Source of the DNA: Gordonibacter massiliensis (ex Traore et al. 2017)
Lineage (GTDB): Bacteria > Actinomycetota > Coriobacteriia > Coriobacteriales > Eggerthellaceae
Direction of reading: 5' to 3'
Assembly: GCA_900170005.1 (NCBI GenBank)
Contig: LT827128.1
Span: 1,674,001-1,738,000 of the forward strand
DNA: 64,000 bases
This document shows, piece after piece, positions 18,237 to 26,523 of this stretch. How positions within the stretch are numbered: the stretch's first letter is position 1; each line of letters opens with the position of its first letter. The position numbers and the translations under genes are program-made. A model generated the notes under the pieces. That model searched no databases. It worked only from the letters and a program-made list of their open reading frames with translations, and was not told where the DNA came from.

Positions 18237-18713
18237 TTTCGTTGAACAATATGGCGGCTCCGCATTTGAAAATAGGGGCAATTTTGCCCAGGTTGCAAAC
18301 ACCATAAGCGATGGAGGAATCCTTGAAGCCGCAATCTTCTCTCAATGGCGATACTGGACCCACTGGACGTGTTCCCCATTAGATGATAACGCGCGGCTAT
18401 GTTCGCGGTTGCGTGTTTGAGCGACTTGCCGAAACGACCGAAGAAGAACTCCGAAGCTTTTAGCGACGCCGAACGCGCATCGAGATGGGTATTCGCCCGT
18501 CTTTCTTGGCCCAGCAGCACAGAAGACAAGGGGAAGATGGGCAAACACGCGAGTTTCATTCTTATTGGCAGGTTGAAAGAAACCGTCATCCGGTCTACCT
18601 CGTTTTTGGGTAACTGTTTTTCCTGATAAATATTGGTAGATTCCATATCGTGTGTCGCTGCCTATAGTTTTCCTTGCTAGGTGACAGGGAGGTGCCTTAA
18701 GGCTAGTCAGAGG
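18237..18713. other. Decayed intergenic stretch without a supportable gene
   Basis: The sequence has lower G+C than the arg cluster and broken short reading frames on both strands. One minus-strand frame (about 18300-18646) stays open but its product resembles nothing I know and has no clear ribosome site. It is probably remains of older accessory genes. Confidence 0.4.
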
Positions 18714-19152
18714 ATGATGAAAGGAAGAAGGGGATCAGTCGACGCAGCTTTATCAACATGGGTGCAACGGATACCATCGCCGTGGGCGTGGCAGAATTGA
18801 TGAGCGGGTGCGCACCGAACACGAAGCAAGACAAAGAAGAAGCCACGAAGGACCATGCGAGGTAAGAAATGATTGGCTTGGAACCGCCCCTGAAATCTCT
18901 GAAAGCGACATCAAGAAGACGTGCGACGCCGATATCGTCATTGAGGGCGCGACGCTTGCCGGGCTCAACGCCGGGCTTGCCGCCTACGACCACGGTCTGA
19001 TCAACGTGCTATTCATTGAAGCCCTTGAAACGTCGCGCATCGGCGGAGGCGTGCACGCAGCCGTCAACACCAAGATGCAGGCTGATGTCGGACTGCACTA
19101 CGACGATGCCGCCACCTCCCTTCCTTGCGGACAGGGACATAGTAACGTTTAA
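18714..19152 (+). pseudogene. Remnant of a Tat-exported FAD-dependent fumarate-reductase-like flavoprotein
   Basis: One frame encodes a twin-arginine signal, KKGISRRSFINMGA, ending in a lipobox-like MSGCAPN, and stops at a TAA near 18868. In a second frame the expected continuation follows: TAPEISESDIKKTCDADIV, then a damaged FAD-binding loop (GATLAGLNAG where GAGLAG is expected) and GGGVHAAVNTKMQ. The rest of the enzyme (normally 500 or more residues) is missing. Such secreted flavoproteins are abundant in Eggerthellaceae. The start codon is also lost. Confidence 0.65.
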
Positions 19153-19320
19153 TAGAGATCAACGAAAAGAGCTTTCGGAACGTTTTTTATGAGGCACTAC
19201 GGAGATATTTTGCTGTTTATCGATAGAAGAATCATGACCGCACGAGCATATCGCATACACGCCAACATTTGTTCTTTTGACTGCCCACGCAAAATGTCAT
19301 TTGCAGAAAATAACAGGGCC

Positions 19321-19352
19321 GTCATATCAGCCCCCTCTGGAACTGATATGAC
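19321..19352. promoter_or_regulatory. Perfect 10-bp inverted repeat upstream of the metallopeptidase operon
   Basis: GTCATATCAG (19321-19330) and CTGATATGAC (19343-19352), 12 bases apart, lie 90 bases before the first gene. It could be an operator or a transcript hairpin; there is no T run. The rest of the gap 19153-19442 is A+T-rich and has no gene I can support. Confidence 0.45.
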
Positions 19353-19442
19353 GATCGAGCGATTTGACCGATCTCAATGTTCTTCCGCAGCAAGCGTAAT
19401 ATAGTAACTAAAGTCATATTTCTTTTGGGATAGGGGACAAGC

Positions 19443-19736
19443 GTGATCTTCATCGAAATAGAAAAAACCCAGTATATTCCACATGCTTTTGATGAATTGA
19501 GGCCTTTCTTAGATAAGAATGCGAAAATAGAAGGTGAGTGTTTCGATGGCAGCGAGTTTATTCGATTCTTTATTGAAATCACTCCAACCGTTGCCCCTTT
19601 GGTTGCGGCATTGATTCTTGCGGATAGGCAATCAAGCAAAATAAGAATCAAAAGGAATGGCGTGGATCTAACTATGCGTTTGAAAAGAAAAGATAGAAAA
19701 GCCCTGATTGAAGCGCTCTTGGCCCTAGACGAGTGA
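19443..19736 (+). CDS. Small protein resembling effector-associated constant components (EACC1-like)
   Basis: 97 residues from a GTG with an AGGGG site six bases upstream. The predicted layout is an N-terminal strand (VIFIEIEKTQYI), a helix with DELRPFL, a hydrophobic segment (PTVAPLVAALILA), a strand pair (SKIRIKRNGVDLTMRL) and a final helix (DRKALIEALLAL). This order resembles the EACC1 family of small proteins found next to proteases and other effectors in predicted conflict systems. The resemblance is by layout and is not proven. Its stop codon overlaps the start of the metallopeptidase gene (TGATG), so the two are translated together. Confidence 0.6.
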   Translation: MIFIEIEKTQYIPHAFDELRPFLDKNAKIEGECFDGSEFIRFFIEITPTVAPLVAALILADRQSSKIRIKRNGVDLTMRLKRKDRKALIEALLALDE

Positions 19737-20986
19737 TGATTTTGGACATCGAGAGTTACATCTGGCAGTCGCGCAAAATGTTCCCTGCGTCCGACGCAAC
19801 ATACGGCGAAGCCTTAAAAAGATCCTTCGCCAAAGATTTAGAGATGCTGCAACTCATCTCCGTGATTGGCTGGTTAGACGAGCTTGAGGTGATTAAGAGA
19901 CTTGAAGGACAGCCTCCTCCCGACTCGAGCTGGATGAAGAATCGCCCAATCGAGCTGGCATTATGCAGCAGCGCCAACTTGTTTCCTGAAATCATCTCTT
20001 TGAATCACAAGACACATATCGTTTACGATCTTTCTTTGACGGACCTATATCAACAGTTCCAGACAATACTTATCCTCGCACAGTCTCAACAACCAAGCTG
20101 CGAAGATGACAATTCCCCACTTTCAGAGCTCTATTTTACGATGAGAGCACTGGATAGCATTCTCTGTGATGACTATATCTTGGCAGACGAATACATGATG
20201 AAGGCGTATCGCCAAGGACTTAAAAACAAGATAGACAAGCAAGGATTTCCGGCGGTTCATACGGTAGCGACAAAACTTTCTTACTATATGTCGCTTTTTA
20301 CGATCTATCACGAGTCCGGCCATATTGCATTGGCCCACTCCCGGTCTTCGTTGTTCATTCATCACGAGGCATTTTTAACCGCTTATAATCGGGCCGTTTC
20401 TTTCTTCAACGAAATGAAAGAATACCGTCCCTGCATGGGACATGAGCAATACAGCGTCTTAAAACAAGACTTTGTCCCAGGAGACTACGATGCCTTTCTT
20501 TCAGCTGCGCAGAACGCCTTGCACGGAGATGAGCATCTGATAAATGAAATCCTTTGCGACTGCCATGCTGCAACGGTTTTAATGGATTTTCGCTTACCTA
20601 CTGAGCCCACTTGGATTCAAGAATACAGTTTGCCTTTGGCTCCCCTTTGGGCACTTTCTCTATTGAGGGATATCGACTTCATGTACAACAGGCTAAACCC
20701 TCAAACTGGAAACGACGTGCTTTTAAGAAGCACCGTGCTCCAATCTTATATTTACAACATTCTCCCCGATAATCATCCACTCCGTCTACATTATCGCCAT
20801 CGTGAAGATCAATTTGGTTATCAAGTACTTATGCAAAATAGTGGTGTTTTTCAGCAACTCAAAAGACTTAAAAAGGAAGATGCGGAATATCTAAAACGGT
20901 ATCGTGCTTGCAATCGACAAGATCGCCCAAAAAAGCAACAAGAAATGAAAGATCTGATTTATGAACATTTTGGTTTCAAAAACTAA
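19736..20986 (+). CDS. Putative zinc metallopeptidase (HExxH), family unknown
   Basis: 416 residues from the ATG at 19736. The zinc motif is IYHESGHIALAH (His192, Glu193, His196). About 75 residues later NEILCDCHAATVL supplies a Glu271/Asp275 pair, the usual position of a third ligand in gluzincin-type peptidases. There is no signal peptide or clear membrane segment, so it should be cytoplasmic. The N-terminal 180 residues are helical and resemble nothing I know; the C-terminus is basic. It forms a two-gene operon with the small protein before it, in an accessory island full of decayed genes. A defence or toxin role is inference. Confidence 0.7.
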   Translation: MILDIESYIWQSRKMFPASDATYGEALKRSFAKDLEMLQLISVIGWLDELEVIKRLEGQPPPDSSWMKNRPIELALCSSANLFPEIISLNHKTHIVYDLSLTDLYQQFQTILILAQSQQPSCEDDNSPLSELYFTMRALDSILCDDYILADEYMMKAYRQGLKNKIDKQGFPAVHTVATKLSYYMSLFTIYHESGHIALAHSRSSLFIHHEAFLTAYNRAVSFFNEMKEYRPCMGHEQYSVLKQDFVPGDYDAFLSAAQNALHGDEHLINEILCDCHAATVLMDFRLPTEPTWIQEYSLPLAPLWALSLLRDIDFMYNRLNPQTGNDVLLRSTVLQSYIYNILPDNHPLRLHYRHREDQFGYQVLMQNSGVFQQLKRLKKEDAEYLKRYRACNRQDRPKKQQEMKDLIYEHFGFKN

Positions 20987-20999
20987 AGGCTGGCTGCAA

Positions 21000-21087
21000 G
21001 TGGCTCAATCCGATCGGAACAGTGGGCCAGCCGGTGTGGAGTGATGGGCCAGAAAATCTAGGCAGGTGGGTCAAACCGTCTGGTGCT
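21000..21087. repeat. Four 22-bp direct repeats, probable IS21-type terminal remnant
   Basis: Units begin at 21000, 21022, 21044 and 21066, exactly 22 bases apart. They open with GTGGCTCAATCC, GTGGGCCAGCCG, ATGGGCCAGAAA and GTGGGTCAAACC. Repeated TGGCCCA/TGGCTCA-type boxes at constant spacing are typical of IS21-family ends, but no istA or istB gene is nearby. Other readings are iterons or an operator array. Confidence 0.5.
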
Positions 21088-21168
21088 TACACATTTTCGC
21101 TCACCATAGTCACATTATATCAAAGTGTTGAGAAATCTTGCCTGAAACCACCTCGCAGTCTTTTATCG

Positions 21169-22119
21169 CTATTGAGTCAGTAGCGCATTGAATACGGCGA
21201 TGTCTTCTTGTCTAATGATCTTTAGATTGCTATGACCTCCCTCGCAGAAGTTCAGATTCATGCCAAGATTGGCCATCAACATGCCGATGCAACTCTCCCG
21301 CAGCTTATGGCCAGACCGTTCCGCCTTATCGAACAGGTCCACAAGGAAATCCATCTCATGGGCATCAGGCGATTGGAGGTTGATGACGCGTCTCCTGTCC
21401 AGATAGGCCGTCTTCTCTCCCTCACGGAGGAACTGAACCTCGTCCTCCTTCGCCTCGCAGGTGATCGCGCTCCCCTTCTTGCTTGCTACGGAGAGGAGCT
21501 TCGATATCATCTCCTCGGCGACGAAGGGTCTGGTCGATTCTTGGAACACGATGATATCCCGGCCCGAATAGCCTTCGCGCCTTAAAGTCTTCACGGCATT
21601 GAACGCTGACTCGATACCTGTCGGGCCAGCATTGATCACGCCCTGCATCTTCGAAATGCCAGATCCGTCGGCATAGGCCTCCACCAGCCTCGCCCAGTCC
21701 CTTTGGCAGACGACGTAAATCGATCCGATCAGCGGATGGTTCTGATAGGCCTCCATGCAGTAGGAGATCACCGGCTTGCCCTGCACATTGATGTACTGGT
21801 TGGGGATGTTGTGCCTGTTCCTCGCCGACTTTCCCCCTGCTAGGATGATGGCAACCCTATTAGAGCCGCTGGGCCCTACTTTCGATCCGCCAGGCTCCCC
21901 AGCGAAGCCCTCGTCCGGCGTCGCATCGGACAGGAGAGCCGCCGGCGTGGTGTCCAGAGCGTGCGCGAAATCGTACAGCCTCGAGAGCGGGATGTCGTTC
22001 CTCCCCGCCTCTATCTTCGCAATTGCAGATCGCGACTGGTACCCGAGGATGGTCGCGAGCTCCCCTTGGGACAGGCCCAGCTCGAGCCTCCGCCGCCTCA
22101 TCCTGTAGTAGACATCCAT
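21169..22119 (-). CDS. HTH-IspD fusion: XRE-type DNA-binding domain plus degenerate cytidylyltransferase
   Basis: 316 residues from the ATG at 22119, which has GGAGG five bases upstream (an ATG four codons earlier does not). Residues 1-63 form a Cro/CI helix-turn-helix (LSQGELATILGYQSRSAIAK). A linker (64-87) leads to an IspD/TarI-like nucleotidyltransferase fold (88-316) with AIILAGGKSARNRHNIPNQY. Normal enzymes have a G-x-G-x-R loop and PKQ. Here the loop is GGKSARN and the catalytic lysine is Asn107, so catalysis is doubtful. It is divergent from a normal-looking paralogue at 22264. The likely role is a regulator that binds a nucleotide or sugar-alcohol ligand, which is inference. Confidence 0.8.
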   Translation of the reverse strand: MDVYYRMRRRRLELGLSQGELATILGYQSRSAIAKIEAGRNDIPLSRLYDFAHALDTTPAALLSDATPDEGFAGEPGGSKVGPSGSNRVAIILAGGKSARNRHNIPNQYINVQGKPVISYCMEAYQNHPLIGSIYVVCQRDWARLVEAYADGSGISKMQGVINAGPTGIESAFNAVKTLRREGYSGRDIIVFQESTRPFVAEEMISKLLSVASKKGSAITCEAKEDEVQFLREGEKTAYLDRRRVINLQSPDAHEMDFLVDLFDKAERSGHKLRESCIGMLMANLGMNLNFCEGGHSNLKIIRQEDIAVFNALLTQ

Positions 22120-22263
22120 TCGCACCTCCATCGCTTTTGTTGACGCATCGTCACGACATGCTTCCTAACAGGAACCCTTTTTGCGATTCGTTCGATATGC
22201 GTTCCCATGAATCATTTTACTCCTACAATGGGGGAATGAAGAGGGAAGCGAGTTAGGAAACAG

Positions 22264-23016
22264 ATGAACATAGCAATCATCCTTGCGGGAGGGACGGGCA
22301 GCCGCGTCGGCGCCGACGTGCCCAAGCAATTCATCGAGGTCGAGGGCAAGCCCGTCCTCGCGTACACGCTGGATATCTTCCAGCACCTCGACAGCATAGA
22401 CGCCATCGAGGTGGTCTGTCACAAAGACTGGGTCGACGAAGTGGACGGGATTATCGACGCCTACGGCATAGATAAGGCCAAATGGGTGACCGTCGGCGGA
22501 GACACGTTCCAAGATTCTACGGCGAACGGGGTCCTCAACCTGAAAGGAAAGATCGCTGACGACGACATCGTCGTCATCAGCTTCGGCGTATCGCCGATGA
22601 CGCCCGTTGAGGACATCGAAGACAGCATCCACGTATGCTCCGAGCGGGGCAACGCCATAGCCGCGAAGGACATCGACCTGTGCACGTGTGTCAAGGACGA
22701 CGAGCTCGGCACCACGCAGAACCTCATCAGGGAGACTATCAAGGGCTTCGCGAACCCATGGGCGTTCAAGTACCGCGAGCTGCTGGACGCCTACGAGACG
22801 GCGATCGAGAAGGGAACGCTGGACGACCTTGAGCCCCACACCACGTCCCTCTTCCTCGCCCTCGGGAAGCGGCTGTGGTTCTCCCAATCGACATCCATGA
22901 GCGTGAAGATCACAACCCCCGCCGATCTGGATTTGTTCGAAGGATACCTACTGCTGAAAAGGAAGCGCGAAACGGAAGCGAACAGCCAAAACACCCAAAT
23001 CACCCGCAAGAGCTAA
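22264..23016 (+). CDS. IspD/TarI-family cytidylyltransferase
   Basis: 250 residues with an AGGA site before the ATG. The nucleotide-binding loop LAGGTGSRVGADVPKQF is intact (Lys21), and the C-terminal KITTPADLDLFEGY is typical of IspD and TarI. The region that usually reads HDAVRP is ISFGVSP here, so the polyol-phosphate site differs from IspD proper. It probably transfers CMP to a polyol or sugar-alcohol phosphate for surface glycan decoration. It is followed 11 bases later by the LicC-LicA-like gene, as one operon. Confidence 0.8.
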   Translation: MNIAIILAGGTGSRVGADVPKQFIEVEGKPVLAYTLDIFQHLDSIDAIEVVCHKDWVDEVDGIIDAYGIDKAKWVTVGGDTFQDSTANGVLNLKGKIADDDIVVISFGVSPMTPVEDIEDSIHVCSERGNAIAAKDIDLCTCVKDDELGTTQNLIRETIKGFANPWAFKYRELLDAYETAIEKGTLDDLEPHTTSLFLALGKRLWFSQSTSMSVKITTPADLDLFEGYLLLKRKRETEANSQNTQITRKS

Positions 23017-23027
23017 GGAGAAGCACC

Positions 23028-24842
23028 ATGATAAGCTACAAGGAGTTCGAGGTTGTCCGCACCATCCTGAAGGACCCTGGCGCCAAGACGGCGCAGTCCG
23101 TCTTCGACGGCGTGCATTACTACGCGTTCAAATCGCCCCAAGAGGTGTCCGAGCTGATGGCCGGCCTCGAGGCGAAGGGCTACCTTTCCAACGGGGCGGT
23201 GACGCAGAGCGCGCTCGACGAGATATCCTCGCTCAGGGTCGACAACGCCGTCATCCTAGCCGCGGGCGGCTCCGACATATCGGCGAAATCGGTCTACTCC
23301 ATGCCGAAGGGCCTCTTCGTCAAGAACGGCGAGACGCTCATCGAGCGGCAGATACGCCAGCTCAGGGAGGCGGGCATCCAGGACATCACCGTCGTCATCG
23401 CCTACAAGCAGGAGCTCTACTTCTTCCTCCAAGACAAGTGGGGCGTCAACCTCGAGATCAACCCCGACCTCAAGAAGGGCAACGTATTCTCGCTCCACAC
23501 AGCGAGGAAGCACCTCGGCAGCACCTACATCTGCAGCTGCGACAACTACTTCGAGGAGAACCCGTTCTCGCTGTACGAGTACAACGCCTACCACGCCACC
23601 GTGCGCAAGGAGGACGCCCGCAACGAGCTGCTCGTGCGCAAGAATGTCTCCGGCAGGATCCTCGAGGTCTTCAGCGGGGCGGAGAGCGGGGAGTGCGTCT
23701 ACGGCCACGCCTACCTTGACCGAGAGCTCAGCCGGAGGCTCGTCGGCTTCATGGAGGCCGAAATGGACAATTTCCGCGCGTCGGCTCTGTTCTGGGAGGA
23801 GTTCGTCGGGCGCCATGCGGACGACCTCGACATGTTCGTGCGCGAGTACTCGCCGGACTTCCTCTACGAGTTCGACTCCATCCAGGAGATCCAGAACATT
23901 GACGGGCTCTTCCTAGAAAGCGTGAGCGGCAGGATCAACGAGAAGATCTGCGAGGTGTTCAGCTGCGGCGAAGGCGAGATCGCCGACATCAACATCCTCG
24001 ACCTGGGCCTCACCAACATACTGTTCACCTTCGTGGTCCGGGGCGAGCGCTACATCTTTCGCTACCCGGGCGACAGCAGCAGGTTCTTCATCTACCGCAA
24101 GAACGAGTGTGTGGCTCAGAAGCTAGCCGCCCAGTCGCACGCTGATGACACCTACGTGTACATCGACGAGAGCGGGATGAAGATCTCGAAGTTCCGCGAG
24201 GGATGCCACGACATCCACGGCACGTACTACGAGGACGTGGAGCTGATGAAGGCAGTGGCGCGAAAGATCCGCGCCTTCCACGACGCGGGCCGCAGGCTGG
24301 AGAACTGGGAGGAGTACGACTACGACCCCGTCTGGCAATGCGAGCGGCTCTTCAAGGAAGCATCGAAGATGAAGGGCGATTTGTTCAAGGTGTTCGAGAA
24401 AGAGTGGGCTCTCGTGAGGAGGCTTCAGAAGTACGCCGACATGGACGGCGTGGAGCACACCATGTGCCACAACGACATCAACATCGACAACGTGCTCGTG
24501 ACCGACGACACGCTCGACATCATCGACTGGGAGTTCGCGGGATACAATGACCCTGCCTACGACTTCGGACGCGTCATCGCAGGCCTCGAGTACGGAGTGG
24601 ACGATCCGCGCATCGACGAGATCCTGGAGGCGTACTTCGGGCGGCCGGCCACAGAGAAGGAGCATCTCCACTGGATGGCCTACTCCGCCATCCACAACTG
24701 GTACTACGTCGGTTGGGCTCTCTACAAGGAGAGCATCAACGAGAGCAGTCGCGACTGGATGCTGTTCTTCTTCAAACAGACGAAGAAGCTGGCCGAATGG
24801 TGCCTGCCGAAGTATGCTGAGTTATACGGAGAAATGGACTAG
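23028..24842 (+). CDS. LicC-LicA-like fusion: winged helix, nucleotidyltransferase and choline/ethanolamine kinase domains
   Basis: 604 residues from the ATG at 23028 (AGGAG site seven bases away). Residues 1-70 look like a MarR-type winged helix. Residues about 72-300 are a nucleotidyltransferase (VDNAVILAAGG ... SMPKGLFVKNGETLIERQ). Residues about 310-604 are a choline kinase-like fold with Brenner motif CHNDINIDNVLV and IDWEFAGYNDPAYDFG. Such fusions phosphorylate an amino-alcohol and activate it with CTP for transfer to polysaccharide. The usual Arg after the first glycine loop is not obvious (AAGGSDISAKSVY), so the cytidylyltransferase step is less certain than the kinase. Confidence 0.82.
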   Translation: MISYKEFEVVRTILKDPGAKTAQSVFDGVHYYAFKSPQEVSELMAGLEAKGYLSNGAVTQSALDEISSLRVDNAVILAAGGSDISAKSVYSMPKGLFVKNGETLIERQIRQLREAGIQDITVVIAYKQELYFFLQDKWGVNLEINPDLKKGNVFSLHTARKHLGSTYICSCDNYFEENPFSLYEYNAYHATVRKEDARNELLVRKNVSGRILEVFSGAESGECVYGHAYLDRELSRRLVGFMEAEMDNFRASALFWEEFVGRHADDLDMFVREYSPDFLYEFDSIQEIQNIDGLFLESVSGRINEKICEVFSCGEGEIADINILDLGLTNILFTFVVRGERYIFRYPGDSSRFFIYRKNECVAQKLAAQSHADDTYVYIDESGMKISKFREGCHDIHGTYYEDVELMKAVARKIRAFHDAGRRLENWEEYDYDPVWQCERLFKEASKMKGDLFKVFEKEWALVRRLQKYADMDGVEHTMCHNDINIDNVLVTDDTLDIIDWEFAGYNDPAYDFGRVIAGLEYGVDDPRIDEILEAYFGRPATEKEHLHWMAYSAIHNWYYVGWALYKESINESSRDWMLFFFKQTKKLAEWCLPKYAELYGEMD

Positions 24843-25218
24843 AGTTGCGTGCGGCAGCCCAACTCGACGATTAGACGGTGGACAGCCTCCTCAGCATCCC
24901 ATCTTTGACATCGGCATCGGTATACTGCCCTCAAAAAGAAATGATGCGGACCAATACAAAAATCGCACGGGCACTGCCATGAAAACCGCAAAAGGGACGG
25001 TGCCCGCGCAAACGCCGGGCACATAGCAAAAAGGCAATTTAAAGTTTTTCAGCAGCGAGGGTATTTTCCATCTCCATATTAGAAGATTCGGTGCTCCGCA
25101 CTATGCGACATCGCGCTACTTGGCACCCATGCGAGAAGTCGAGAAAAACTAGGGTTACAATGCTTTCGCGTCGGACCCAAATGCTGCTTGCCTAAGCCGT
25201 AGCCACCCGCCAATGCGC
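24843..25218. other. 376-base gap without a gene
   Basis: This lies between two converging operons. It contains a short stem (CGGGCAC at 24968 with GTGCCCG ending at 25006) and a third GGGCAC copy near 25016. These might form a weak bidirectional terminator. I see no coding sequence or RNA gene. Confidence 0.4.
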
Positions 25219-26463
25219 TCAGTCCCTCCCGAACAGGTCCCGCGTGTAAACCTTCTCCGCCACATCGTCGAGCTCGTCGCTCCAGCGGTTGGCCACGATC
25301 ACGTCGCAGCGCTCCTTGAACGACTCCAGGTCGCGCGTCACCTCGGAGCCGAAGAACTCGGGGGCGTCGAGCGCCGGCTCGTAGACGAGCACGGGCACGC
25401 CCTTGGCCTTCACGCGCTTCATGACGCCCTGCACGGAGCTTGCGCGGAAGTTGTCCGAGCCCGCCTTCATGGTGAGGCGGAAGACGCCCACGAGGGGCCG
25501 CCCGAGGCCCGCGACGCGCGCGAGCACCCCGTCGGCCACGAAGTCCTTGCGGGTGCGGTTGGCCTCCACCACGGCGGACATGACGTTCTGGGGCACGTCG
25601 GCGTAGTTGGCGAGCAGCTGCTTGGAGTCCTTGGGCAGGCAGTAGCCGCCGTAGCCGAACGAGGGGTTGTTGTAGTGGGGGCCGATCCGCGGGTCCAGGC
25701 ACACGCCCTCGATCACCTTGCGGGCATCCAGGCCCCGCGAGCAGGCGTAGGTGTCCAGCTCGTTGAAGTAGGCCACGCGCAGCGCGAGGAACGTGTTGGC
25801 GAACAGCTTCACCGCCTCGGCCTCGGTCGAACCGCAGACGAGGACGGGGATCCCGCGCGAGCCGTCGGGGTTCTCCCGTGCGCGCTCGGCGGGGTCGGCG
25901 CCCTCGGCGAGGAGCGCGGCGAAGCGCCCCGCGGCCTCCACCGCCTCCGGGTCGGACTCGTCGGCGCCCACGACGATCCTGCTCGGGTGCAGGTTGTCGA
26001 AAAGCGCGCGGCCCTCGCGCAGGAACTCGGGGCTGAAGAGTATCCTGCGGTCCCCCGTCCGCTCGCGCAGCTGGGCCGTGTAGCCCACTGGCACGGTGGA
26101 CTTGACGACGATCCAGGCGTCGGGGTTGACGGACCTGATCGCGGACACCGCCGCCTCCACGCTCGAGGTGTCGAAGAAGTTCCTCTCCGGGTCGTAGTCG
26201 GTGGGCGTGGCCACGACGGCGTACTCGACGCCCGCGTAGGCTTCTCGCGGGTCTCCAGTTGCAACGAATGAGAGCGAACTCTCTCTCGATGCGTCAACGG
26301 TGAGAAACGCCTCTATCTCTGCGTCAGCAATAGGACTCTCGCGCCGGTTCAACATCTCCACCTTTACGGGCACGACGTCTAGCGCGGCCACCTCGTGGTG
26401 CTGCGCGAGCAAAAGAGCGACGGACAGTCCCACATAACCGGTCCCGGCAATTGCGATCTTCAA
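25219..26463 (-). CDS. ugd: UDP-glucose 6-dehydrogenase
   Basis: 414 residues. It oxidises UDP-glucose to UDP-glucuronate using NAD. N-terminal Rossmann [13 protein letters not shown], the conserved [16 protein letters not shown], and active-site Cys in [11 protein letters not shown] are present. It is last in the polysaccharide operon, 60 bases after the epimerase. It probably supplies glucuronate (and, through the neighbour, galacturonate) to the repeat unit. GDP-mannose dehydrogenase is the related alternative, less likely by motif pattern. Confidence 0.93.
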   Translation of the reverse strand: MKIAIAGTGYVGLSVALLLAQHHEVAALDVVPVKVEMLNRRESPIADAEIEAFLTVDASRESSLSFVATGDPREAYAGVEYAVVATPTDYDPERNFFDTSSVEAAVSAIRSVNPDAWIVVKSTVPVGYTAQLRERTGDRRILFSPEFLREGRALFDNLHPSRIVVGADESDPEAVEAAGRFAALLAEGADPAERARENPDGSRGIPVLVCGSTEAEAVKLFANTFLALRVAYFNELDTYACSRGLDARKVIEGVCLDPRIGPHYNNPSFGYGGYCLPKDSKQLLANYADVPQNVMSAVVEANRTRKDFVADGVLARVAGLGRPLVGVFRLTMKAGSDNFRASSVQGVMKRVKAKGVPVLVYEPALDAPEFFGSEVTRDLESFKERCDVIVANRWSDELDDVAEKVYTRDLFGRD

Positions 26464-26523
26464 TGTCTATTCTCCTGTCAAAGTGCCTGCAACAAAAAAG
26501 CCGCCCTATGGCAGCCTCGAAAC

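Noticed and set aside
19189-19404. A 71-codon plus-strand frame before the metallopeptidase operon
   Set aside because: No ribosome site or recognisable protein features, and it contains the inverted repeat at 19321-19352. Treated as non-coding.
21000-21087. CRISPR array
   Set aside because: The units are contiguous and 22 bp in total, with no repeat-spacer structure and no cas genes.
25079-25702. A 207-codon minus-strand frame over the 3' end of ugd
   Set aside because: It overlaps ugd out of frame and is rich in Arg and Pro. It has no ribosome site.
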